This document shows positions 1-5,977 of a DNA stretch of 7,458 nucleotides, one piece after another. The position numbers and the translations under genes are program-made. The stretch is from Bacteroidota bacterium (GTDB taxonomy: Bacteria; Bacteroidota; Bacteroidia; Bacteroidales; F082). The first letter of the stretch is position 1; each line of letters starts with the position of its first letter. The notes beneath the pieces were generated by a model, which made no database searches, was not told the origin of the DNA, and worked only from the letters and a program-made list of their open reading frames with translations. The DNA is taken from NCBI GenBank assembly GCA_002686705.1, contig NYYH01000105.1, forward strand, positions 2,166-9,623. The letters are read 5' to 3'.

Positions 1-1388
1 AGATGGTTTGGCCAATAATTTATACTGTTTTAACTACAATTTGTGCTTTTCTATCTTTAATATTTAGTGAAATAAAACCAATAATTGACTTTGGTTGGAT
101 GATGACTTTGGGTCTTCTTTCTTCATTTATAGTAACTTTTACCTTACTTCCAACACTGTTAAATTTTTTAGAGGATAATAAAATTTCTATTCAAGAAAAT
201 CAAAAATCAAAAATAACTTCATATTTAGGAAATTTTACATCAAATAATAAAAATAAAATTTTTTTAATTACTTTAGTTGTTATAATTGTAAGTATTTTAG
301 GAATAAGCAAGCTTGAAGTTGAGAATAGTTTTATAAATTATTTCAAAAAAAATACTGAAATTTATAAAGGAATGAAACTTATTGATAATAAGTTGGGAGG
401 CACAACTCCTTTAGATGTCATAATTAAATTTCCAAAAACAGAGATTGATAATTCCAATAATGAAGATGAAGACTGGGATGATTTAGATGAAGAAGGTGAT
501 GAAAAGTATTGGTTTACAAAGGATAAAATAGATAAAATTGATAAGGTTCATAAATACTTAGAAACCTTACCTGCTGTTGGCAAAGTATTGTCTTTTTCTT
601 CAATTGTAGAAGTTGCAACAAAATTAAACAACGATAAACCTCTCGGCACACTAGAAATGGGTGTTCTTTATTCAAAGATGCCTGACTCAATTAAAAAAGA
701 GATAGTAGATCCATACATTTCAATAAAAGACTCGGAAGCAAGGATTAACCTAAGAGTAAAAGATTCTAAACCAGATTTAAAAAGAAATGATTTGATTAAT
801 CAAATTAATTTTGACTTAGAGAATAAACTTGGATTTAAAAAAGACGAGTTTAAGCTAGCTGGTGTTTTAATTTTGTTTAATAATTTGCTTCAAAGCTTAT
901 TCAAATCTCAAATATTAACTCTAGGTTTTGTAATGATTGGGATTTTTGCAATGTTTTTGATTTTATTTAGAAAAATTAAACTTTCATTAATCGGAGTTGT
1001 GCCTAATTTTATAGCAGCATTTTTTATATTAGGAATTATAGGTATTTTAAATATTCCTTTAGACATGATGACTATAACTATCGCAGCTATTACAATAGGT
1101 ATAGCTGTAGATAATAGTATCCACTATATTTACAGATTTAAAGAAGAATTTAACAAAATTAAAAACTACGAAAAAACAATTACCTATTGTCATTCGACAG
1201 TCGGTATCGCCATATTAAATACTTCAATTACTATAGTATTTGGTTTTTCAATATTAGTTTTCTCAAATTTTATTCCTACAATTTATTTTGGAGTGTTTAC
1301 TGGAATTGCAATGTTGTTTGCAATGATATCTGTTTTAACTTTATTACCTGCACTATTAATTAAATTTAAACCTTTTGGATTAAATTAA
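1..1388 (+). CDS. RND/MMPL-family transporter, C-terminal part (5' end outside window)
   Basis: C-terminal part of a predicted RND-superfamily (MMPL-like) inner-membrane exporter; substrate not deducible. The frame is open through the left edge, so the Met at base 3 is probably internal; such proteins usually have 700-900 residues. Numbering from that Met: hydrophobic helices at about 3-22 and 30-53 look like the end of the first six-helix repeat. A helix at 85-101 opens the second repeat, a large extracytoplasmic domain fills about 103-300, and five helices follow at about 303-322, 327-349, 354-376, 400-420 and 426-453. The segment around GIAVDNSIHYIYRFKEE (367-383) is the conserved intramembrane/loop region typical of the second repeat. 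The periplasmic domain carries a very acidic patch at 154-167 rich in Asp/Glu. It ends 3 bases before the cvpA ATG, so co-transcription is likely. Family assignment is firm; the specific role is unknown. Confidence 0.85.
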   Translation, partial: MVWPIIYTVLTTICAFLSLIFSEIKPIIDFGWMMTLGLLSSFIVTFTLLPTLLNFLEDNKISIQENQKSKITSYLGNFTSNNKNKIFLITLVVIIVSILGISKLEVENSFINYFKKNTEIYKGMKLIDNKLGGTTPLDVIIKFPKTEIDNSNNEDEDWDDLDEEGDEKYWFTKDKIDKIDKVHKYLETLPAVGKVLSFSSIVEVATKLNNDKPLGTLEMGVLYSKMPDSIKKEIVDPYISIKDSEARINLRVKDSKPDLKRNDLINQINFDLENKLGFKKDEFKLAGVLILFNNLLQSLFKSQILTLGFVMIGIFAMFLILFRKIKLSLIGVVPNFIAAFFILGIIGILNIPLDMMTITIAAITIGIAVDNSIHYIYRFKEEFNKIKNYEKTITYCHSTVGIAILNTSITIVFGFSILVFSNFIPTIYFGVFTGIAMLFAMISVLTLLPALLIKFKPFGLN

Positions 1389-1391
1389 AAT

Positions 1392-1935
1392 ATGGAAGTT
1401 TTTTTTAGATTTACTTAAAAAAATTTCCTCATTTGATATCATTTATTTTATCATAACTATTTTATCTTTAGTTAAATGTTATAAAAAAGGTTTTGTTTTA
1501 AGTATATTATCTGCCTCTAAATGGTTGCTTGCATATGTAATAACGCTATTTTTATTTCCTAAAGCAAAACCATATGTGGAAAGTATAATCGATAATAAAT
1601 ATGTTTTAGATATAACTCTTGGCATATGTTTATTTATCGTGGTTATATTTTTTATATTGTTAATTAACAAAGGAATCAGTAAAACTGTGACATATACTGG
1701 TATAGGTGAATTGGATAAAGTTTTTGGCTTCTTTTTCGGTTTCATCAGAGGTTATGTTATTTCTGTCTGCATATTTGCAACCGTAGATATAATTTATAAT
1801 TCTGATAAATGGCCAATTGACTTGGATAGATCTTTGACCTTTGAATTAGTTGAAAAAGGAAGTAACTATCTTATAAAAGAATTTCCAGACAAAAAAGAAT
1901 ACGAAAATGCTAAAGAGAAAATTCAAGAACTATAG
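1392..1935 (+). CDS. cvpA: CvpA family membrane protein, apparent frameshift at the 5' end
   Basis: CvpA-type small inner-membrane protein, a family linked to colicin V production in E. coli and commonly encoded next to purF, as here. The clear reading frame runs from 1393 to the stop at 1935 and includes FDIIYFIITILSL, a Cys-Tyr-Lys-Lys-Gly turn, SASKWLLAYVITL, and a third and fourth hydrophobic segment with GELDKVFGFFFGFIRG, a CvpA hallmark. That frame has no ATG, GTG or TTG until the TTG at 1525, which would discard the first helix. The ATG at 1392 is one base out of frame: it reads eight codons and stops at 1416. Removing one T from the eight-T run (1399-1406) gives MEVFLDLLKKISSFDIIYF and a normal 180-residue protein. 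So the start is either frameshifted (real or base-call error), rescued by slippage, or uses a rare codon such as ATA at 1390. It overlaps purF by 29 bases. Family confident, start uncertain. Confidence 0.75.
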
Positions 1936-3370
1936 TCCAAAAATAAAAGAAGAGTGCGGTGTATTTGGTATAAGTAATTATGAAGATGCTTCTGCATTAG
2001 TTGCTCTAGGTTTGCACGCGCTTCAGCACAGAGGGCAAGAGGGGTGTGGAATAGTCTCCTTTGATGAAAAAAAATATTATTCTGAAAAGAGATATGGACT
2101 AGTCGGCGATAACTTTAATAAGCAAAAAGTATTGGAAAAATTACCTGGAAAATTTGCAATTGGACATAATAGATACAGTACAACAGGTGGAACCACTCTT
2201 AGAAATATTCAACCTTTTTTTGCTGATACTAATGCAGGAGGTATTGGTGTAGCTCACAATGGCAATCTTACAAATGCACTAACTATTAGAAAAAAACTAG
2301 TAAAAGAAGGAGCTATATTTTACTCAACTTCTGACACCGAAGTAATAATTCAATTAATTGCAAAATCAAAAAGATCTAAAACTATTGATAAAGTAGTCGA
2401 TGCAATTTTTCAAATACAAGGTGGTTATGCTCTTGTTATGCTTGCGCAAAACAAACTTATAGGAGCAAGGGATTCTTTGGGAATAAGACCTTTGGTAATT
2501 GGTAAAATAAAAAATTCGTATGTACTTGCTTCTGAAACATGTGCCTTAGATATAATTGATGCAAAATTTTTAAGAGAAGTAGAAAATGGAGAGGTTGTAG
2601 TTATAGAAAATGATGAGCTTAAAAGCATAAAACCATTTCCGCCAAAAAAACCAAGGCCTTGCGTATTTGAATATATTTATTTTTCAAGACCTGACAGTAT
2701 TTTAAACGGTAAAACTGCTTACGAATTTAGAAAAAAATTTGGAGAACATTTAGCAACAGAAGACAATATTGAATCGGATCTTGTAGTGCCAGTTCCAGAT
2801 TCGGGTAATGCAGCAGCTTTAGGTTATAGCCAAAAAACTAAAATAAATTTTGATTTAGGATTAATTAGAAATCACTATGTAGGTAGAACTTTTATTGAAC
2901 CTGCACAAAAAATTAGAAGTTTAGGAGTAAAGCTAAAACTAAATGCAAACAAAAGTTCTATTAAAGATAAAAAAATTATTTTAATCGATGATTCATTGGT
3001 AAGAGGAACAACTTGTCATAAAATAGTTAAAATGCTTTATGATGCGGGCGCTAAAGAAATACATGTAAGAATAGCTAGTCCAGAAATTAAATATCCTGAT
3101 TTTTATGGAGTTGATATGCCTACAAAAGAAGAACTTCTAGCTGCTAATAAATCTGTAGATGAGATTCGTGAATATGTTGGTGCGGACTCTTTGAAATTTC
3201 TATCTATTGATGGATTGTATAAATCAATGGGATATGAAAAAAGAAATAATACCTACCCTCAATTAACTGATCATTATTTTACAGGTGATTATCCAGTTGA
3301 AATAATTGATGAGTTAGGTGACAATAAGATAACGCAATTGTCGTTATTGAGCACAAGATCAAATAATTAG
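1907..3370 (+). CDS. purF: Amidophosphoribosyltransferase (glutamine PRPP amidotransferase)
   Basis: Cytosolic enzyme of the first committed step of purine synthesis: PRPP plus glutamine gives 5-phosphoribosylamine, glutamate and pyrophosphate. The 487-residue length is normal. The N-terminal Ntn-type glutaminase domain begins at Cys17 in EECGVFGI, so the 16 residues before it would be a propeptide removed to expose the nucleophile. Further glutaminase signatures are LHALQHRGQEGCGI, GHNRYSTTGG and AHNGNLTN. The C-terminal phosphoribosyltransferase domain has VPVPDSGNAAALGYS and the PRPP-binding loop IILIDDSLVRGTT at about 357-369. Where the Bacillus-type enzyme has cluster-binding cysteines, this one reads KYPDFYGVD and TDHYFTGDYP, so no 4Fe-4S cluster is expected, as in other alphaproteobacterial PurF. 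The ATG at 1907 is preferred because it leaves a short propeptide and sits inside the end of cvpA, consistent with coupled translation. Confidence 0.97.
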   Translation: MLKRKFKNYSPKIKEECGVFGISNYEDASALVALGLHALQHRGQEGCGIVSFDEKKYYSEKRYGLVGDNFNKQKVLEKLPGKFAIGHNRYSTTGGTTLRNIQPFFADTNAGGIGVAHNGNLTNALTIRKKLVKEGAIFYSTSDTEVIIQLIAKSKRSKTIDKVVDAIFQIQGGYALVMLAQNKLIGARDSLGIRPLVIGKIKNSYVLASETCALDIIDAKFLREVENGEVVVIENDELKSIKPFPPKKPRPCVFEYIYFSRPDSILNGKTAYEFRKKFGEHLATEDNIESDLVVPVPDSGNAAALGYSQKTKINFDLGLIRNHYVGRTFIEPAQKIRSLGVKLKLNANKSSIKDKKIILIDDSLVRGTTCHKIVKMLYDAGAKEIHVRIASPEIKYPDFYGVDMPTKEELLAANKSVDEIREYVGADSLKFLSIDGLYKSMGYEKRNNTYPQLTDHYFTGDYPVEIIDELGDNKITQLSLLSTRSNN

Positions 3371-3372
3371 TT

Positions 3373-3492
3373 GTGAAAAAAGTTAGCTTTACAGAAATGA
3401 AAAATGGAACAAAAGAAGATTATCTTCTTTTAGAAAAACATGAAAAAGATTTTGTAAGAAAAATATTTTCAAGAAAACCTTACTCTAGTTAA
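3373..3492 (+). pseudogene. Remnant of an HD-domain phosphohydrolase gene (internal deletion)
   Basis: A 39-codon frame starts at GTG two bases after the purF stop and begins MKKVSFTEMKNGTKEDYLLL. From memory, this is the usual N-terminus of a family of about 190-residue HD-domain (PhnZ/inositol-oxygenase-like) predicted phosphohydrolases in alphaproteobacteria. The last residues, VRKIFSRKPYSS, resemble the C-terminus of the same family (valine, Phe, Arg, Lys, Pro, aromatic). The whole HD core, with its metal-binding His and Asp residues, is absent between them. The simplest reading is an in-frame deletion of roughly 150 codons joining the two ends at about residue 27. The product could not be catalytic. 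Its TAA overlaps the bhmT stop codon on the other strand, as expected if the original 3' end is intact. It could instead be a genuine small protein or an assembly collapse. No Shine-Dalgarno is seen; translation would be coupled to purF. Confidence 0.6.
3411..3431. terminator. Perfect inverted repeat, possible bidirectional terminator between purF and bhmT
   Basis: Nine bases (AAAAGAAGA) are followed by a TTA loop and their exact complement (TCTTCTTTT), giving a stem flanked by A-run and T-run on both strands. It lies in the HD-gene remnant, about 40 bases after the purF stop and about 58 bases after the bhmT stop on the other strand, where a shared terminator would be expected. The stem is A/T-rich and the U-tract is only four bases. 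It also encodes TKEDYLLL, a conserved stretch of the HD family, so the symmetry may be coincidental. Confidence 0.3.
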
Positions 3493-4556
3493 GCTTTATT
3501 TGTATATTTTTTTTGATGTTCTGGAATTCTTTTATGTGTTCCAAACAAAAAATGATTTTCCATTTTTTCTCTATATTTACTAGCAGGAACTTTTAAACCA
3601 ACCGCTTCAGCAGTTTCTCTAATCAGCATAGGATTTGCTCCACAACAAACTCCTAAATAATTTATTCCTAAACTATAAGCTTCTCTTGCAAACTGTCCTA
3701 TTTCGTACCTATTGGTTTGCATTGAATCCAGAGCTGTAGGAAAGGTTGTTTCATGAGGTGAAGGACAAGAGCATCCGTTGTTATCAGGTAGGTTGAAGAA
3801 TGTGGGATTCTGTTCAGTTGTTCTATAAGTGATCGGTAATCCAGCTACATGACACTTTAACGCTTTTCTAATCTCTTTAAGATAAGGAAGCATAGTATTC
3901 GGACCTCTAAAACAATTCATTCCTACCACGTCCCCTCCTCTTTGTTCCAATTCCTTGCAGGTATCAAGGATAGAAACTCCATCTCTCATAATATTTTCTC
4001 CCATAGGAGCAATTGTAATAACAGAGGGTAATCCTGATTGTTTCATTATTTTTAAAGCAGTATAAGCTTCTTCAGCGTAATAAAAAGTTTCACCAATTAG
4101 TATATCTGCACCTTCATCTACAGCCCATCCAACCATTTCGGAAAACATTTTTTCTACTTCTTTGTTTTGACCGGTGTCTTTATCATTCCAAATATTGGAA
4201 TTTGAAATATTTCCAGCCATTAAATTTTCTTCTTTTCCCATTGGGCTAATTGCAACATCTTTTGCAATTTGTAATGCTGCTCTATTAAGAGGCTCTAACA
4301 ATTCCTCTTTACCAATAACACGCATTTTTTCCCTATGTCCATTATAAGTAAAGGCCTGAACAATATCTGATCCAGCATGTTGAAAATCTCTGTGCAAATT
4401 TAGCAGGGCCTCAGGGTTTTCTAACGAAACCATTGGAACAAATTCTCCAGAAGACATGTAGCCTCTTTTCTCTATTTCAAAAAGAAATCCTTCTGCACAA
4501 ATTACTGGCCCAGAATTTAATCTATCAATTAAGCCTCTTTTTTTATCTTTAGTCAT
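3489..4556 (-). CDS. bhmT: Betaine-homocysteine S-methyltransferase
   Basis: Zinc-dependent cytosolic methyltransferase that moves a methyl group from glycine betaine to homocysteine, giving dimethylglycine and methionine. The protein has 355 residues. Family marks are GPVICAEGFLFEIEKRGY near the N-terminus, QAFTYNGHREKM, the Glu in IGETFYYAEEA at about 156 (homocysteine-binding position), and the three zinc ligands: Cys215 in GMNCFRGPN and Cys304-Cys305 in LGVCCGANP. The start at 4556 is chosen over the in-frame ATG at 4616 because it follows AGGAGA by six bases and the extra 20 codons would lie inside the SAM-V aptamer. In SAR11 bacteria BHMT is known as a main route to methionine and as the first step in betaine demethylation. 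The riboswitch leader fits a methionine/SAM supply gene. It is convergent with the purF group and divergent from the DMT transporter. Confidence 0.95.
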   Translation of the reverse strand: MTKDKKRGLIDRLNSGPVICAEGFLFEIEKRGYMSSGEFVPMVSLENPEALLNLHRDFQHAGSDIVQAFTYNGHREKMRVIGKEELLEPLNRAALQIAKDVAISPMGKEENLMAGNISNSNIWNDKDTGQNKEVEKMFSEMVGWAVDEGADILIGETFYYAEEAYTALKIMKQSGLPSVITIAPMGENIMRDGVSILDTCKELEQRGGDVVGMNCFRGPNTMLPYLKEIRKALKCHVAGLPITYRTTEQNPTFFNLPDNNGCSCPSPHETTFPTALDSMQTNRYEIGQFAREAYSLGINYLGVCCGANPMLIRETAEAVGLKVPASKYREKMENHFLFGTHKRIPEHQKKYTNKA

Positions 4557-4560
4557 TTTC

Positions 4561-4620
4561 TTCTCCTTTTTAGTGCTTTGACTTAAAGTCAGGCGCACAA
4601 TTTGGTTAAATACCAAGGTT
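4561..4620 (-). promoter_or_regulatory. SAM-V riboswitch aptamer overlapping the bhmT ribosome-binding site
   Basis: Minus-strand RNA directly before bhmT carries the sequence I recognise as SAM-V, described from Pelagibacter: ACCUUGGUAUUUAACC, then AAAUUGUGC, a small hairpin UGACUUUAAGUCA (4591-4579), and GCACUAAAAAGGAGA. Visible pairings are GUGC (4598-4595) with GCAC (4576-4573) around that hairpin, and CCUU (4618-4615) with AAGG (4568-4565). The latter covers the Shine-Dalgarno GGAG (4566-4563). A competing hairpin, UUGGU with ACCAA (4615-4602), could form without ligand. The 3' segment CUAAAAAGG resembles the ligand-binding strand of SAM-II. SAM binding is expected to hide the ribosome-binding site and lower BHMT translation. 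The class is recognised with good confidence; the exact tertiary pairing is recalled, not modelled. Confidence 0.88.
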
Positions 4621-4635
4621 TTTTTTATAAAAGAT

Positions 4636-4665
4636 AAAAAAAAACCACCTGAAAAATAGGTGATT
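4636..4665 (-). terminator. Intrinsic terminator between the SAM-II and SAM-V aptamers
   Basis: In minus-strand sense, AAUCACCU (4665-4658), a seven-base loop AUUUUUC and AGGUGGUU (4650-4643) form an eight-pair stem with one G-U. An uninterrupted U-run reaches 4636. The hairpin lies in the bhmT leader, downstream of SAM-II and upstream of SAM-V, so it can only act as a conditional attenuator of bhmT, not as the end of another gene. Its 3' arm overlaps the segment that can pair with SAM-II. Confidence 0.85.
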
Positions 4666-4690
4666 CACAAGAAACATCTATTTAGCAGGT
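4647..4690 (-). promoter_or_regulatory. Antiterminator helix of the bhmT leader
   Basis: ACCUGCUAAAUAG (4690-4678), the 3' strand of the SAM-II fold, can pair with CUAUUUUUCAGGU (4659-4647), which spans the terminator loop and 3' arm. The helix has 5 pairs, a 2x2 mismatch, then 6 pairs. It cannot coexist with the SAM-II pseudoknot (uses 4688-4685) or with the terminator stem (uses 4650-4647 and 4659-4658). The inferred logic: without SAM the antiterminator forms and transcription continues; with SAM the strand is held in the aptamer and the terminator forms. Confidence 0.65.
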
Positions 4691-4728
4691 TTTCTTAAGC
4701 GCCCGCAATTTGAATTAAATCAGCGCTT
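4675..4728 (-). promoter_or_regulatory. SAM-II riboswitch aptamer
   Basis: Minus-strand RNA with the SAM-II layout. Stem P1 is AAGCGC (4728-4723) paired with GCGCUU (4702-4697). The P1 loop contains the conserved GAUUUAA and AAAUUGC. The 3' tail is ACCUGCUAAAUAG, matching the conserved GCUAAA of SAM-II. A pseudoknot GCGG (4706-4703) with CUGC (4688-4685), one G-U, closes the H-type fold. SAM-II is known from alphaproteobacterial methionine and SAM genes. Here the tail is not a ribosome-binding site: it lies over 100 bases upstream of the bhmT start and is followed by an intrinsic terminator, so transcriptional control is inferred. Confidence 0.85.
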
Positions 4729-4734
4729 GTAAAT

Positions 4735-4762
4735 AACATATCATAAGTTATTCATTTTTCAA
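4735..4762 (-). promoter_or_regulatory. Possible promoter of the bhmT riboswitch leader
   Basis: In minus-strand sense TTGAAA (4762-4757), a 16-base spacer and TATGTT (4740-4735) resemble a sigma-70 promoter. Initiation about seven bases downstream would start the RNA at the first bases of the SAM-II P1 stem (about 4728). Position supports it, but such boxes occur easily by chance in DNA this A/T-rich. Confidence 0.4.
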
Positions 4763-4771
4763 TATATTATT

Positions 4772-5635
4772 ATGAATCAAAAATTATCTAATCAACAAAA
4801 AGGGTCTCTTTTAGCATTTATAGCGGTTTTTCTTATTACTCCAGATTCTTTGCTAATTAGGTTATCCAATATAGAAACCTGGGGTATGCTATTTTACAGA
4901 GGGGCTATTCCTTTCACGGTTGTTTTAATTGGACTATTATTATTTTACAAAAGTAATTTTTTAAAAGCATTAATGGGTATTGGTTATCCAGGAATATTTT
5001 ATTTTATAAGCTTCGCTACTTGCAATATTACATTCCTAATATCTATACAAAATACTAACGTAGCTAATACTTTGGTAATGGTTGCTTTAGCCCCTATGCT
5101 TTCAGCTATATTGGGAGCTTTATTTTTGAAAGAAGCGCCTGATAAAAAAACATGGTTAGCTATATTGGTTACATTTACTGCGTGTATATACATTTTTCAT
5201 GACTCTCTTAAATTAGGTAATCTTTATGGTGACTTATTTGGTTTTGTAACTGCTTTTGGTTTAGCTTGTAACGCAACTCTAGCAAGATACGCCAAAGATA
5301 GAGATCTTGTACCTTCGGCTGTCATAGGCAAGTTATGTGTGGCTATTTTTGCTTTTTTCTTTGTTGAAAGCTTCGAATTGTTAGGAAAAGATTTATTTTA
5401 TGTGCCTTTAATGTGTGTAATGTGCGTTGCCATACCTTTTGTTCTGGTTACTATAGCGCCAAGATTTATTACTGGCGCTGAAGTCAATCTTTTCTTTTTA
5501 CTAGAAACTATACTTGGACCGACTTGGGTGTGGCTTGTAATTAAAGAACAGCCTAGTTTAGAAACCATCATAGGTGGCTCGGTAATCATATTAACAATTG
5601 CAACTCACGCTTTTCTAGCCTTAAAAAAAACATAA
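4772..5635 (+). CDS. EamA/DMT-family transporter
   Basis: Predicted ten-helix inner-membrane permease of the drug/metabolite transporter superfamily, 287 residues, a normal length. It consists of two EamA repeats, about residues 12-142 and 152-283. The first ends with NTLVMVALAPMLSAILGALF and the KEAPDKKTWLAI turn; the second repeats the pattern with FFLLETILGPTWVW, KEQPSLETIIGGSVII and a lysine-ending tail. Such proteins export or import small metabolites; the substrate cannot be read from the sequence. The ATG at 4772 is the only sensible start, with no Shine-Dalgarno in front of it (the preceding bases are almost all A/T), so initiation is probably leader-poor. It is divergent from bhmT, sharing the 215-base gap, and 51 bases ahead of the MFS gene on the same strand, so the two transporters may be co-transcribed. 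A role linked to bhmT is speculation. Confidence 0.9.
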   Translation: MNQKLSNQQKGSLLAFIAVFLITPDSLLIRLSNIETWGMLFYRGAIPFTVVLIGLLLFYKSNFLKALMGIGYPGIFYFISFATCNITFLISIQNTNVANTLVMVALAPMLSAILGALFLKEAPDKKTWLAILVTFTACIYIFHDSLKLGNLYGDLFGFVTAFGLACNATLARYAKDRDLVPSAVIGKLCVAIFAFFFVESFELLGKDLFYVPLMCVMCVAIPFVLVTIAPRFITGAEVNLFFLLETILGPTWVWLVIKEQPSLETIIGGSVIILTIATHAFLALKKT

Positions 5636-5686
5636 TAGAAAACTAACTACTTGCTTTTTTATACAAAAGGCATACTCACTGAAAAA

Positions 5687-5977
5687 ATGGGAAAAATATT
5701 AAAAAATACCTGGGCTTTATTTACTGGAATAGGAATAATTCTACTTGCCAATGGACTTCAAGGCAATCTAATGGGAGTAAGATCTGTAATAGAAAATTTC
5801 AGTTCTTTATCCACTGGAATAATAATGTCGGGATATTTTGTAGGATATTTCGTTGGTTCTAATTTAACTCCCAATATGGTGTCAAGAGTGGGTCACATTA
5901 GAGTTTTTGCTGCTTTTGCCTCAACAGCATCATTAAGTATTTTGATTATTGCAACATATGTAAATCCTATTGTTTAG
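5687..5977 (+). pseudogene. MFS transporter, N-terminal part, ended by an in-frame TAG
   Basis: First 96 residues of a major facilitator superfamily permease of the YcaD-like type. Helices lie at about 8-28, 42-62 and 70-92. The loop after helix 2, GSNLTPNMVSRVGHIRVF, is the first-half motif A region. The frame then meets TAG at 5975-5977 and continues open for another 348 codons with a matching MFS protein. The stop sits inside what should be helix 4 or just before it (NPIV-stop-TLGRFLTG). A TGG-to-TAG change (Trp) is the simplest explanation. The ATG at 5687 is preferred to the upstream TTG at 5651, whose extra residues do not look like the family. Three helices alone would not make a working transporter. 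Confidence 0.75.

Noticed and set aside
1479..1745. Minus-strand open frame opposite cvpA
   Set aside because: Low-complexity shadow of the CvpA coding sequence; no recognisable protein features.
1525..1935. cvpA starting at the TTG at 1525
   Set aside because: It would remove the clearly conserved first helix (FDIIYFIITILSL) encoded in the same frame just upstream; the real start must be near 1390.
4557..4616. A 20-codon N-terminal extension of bhmT from the in-frame ATG at 4616
   Set aside because: This stretch is the SAM-V aptamer and the Shine-Dalgarno of the ATG at 4556; the extension has no family-like residues and the protein is full length without it.
4636..4665. Hairpin read as the terminator of a plus-strand or independent minus-strand gene
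   Set aside because: The U-run is on the minus strand only and no minus-strand gene lies between it and the DMT gene; it belongs to the bhmT leader.
5651..5686. TTG start for the MFS gene at 5651
   Set aside because: The extra 12 residues are not MFS-like; the ATG at 5687 gives the normal N-terminus MGKILKNTWALF.
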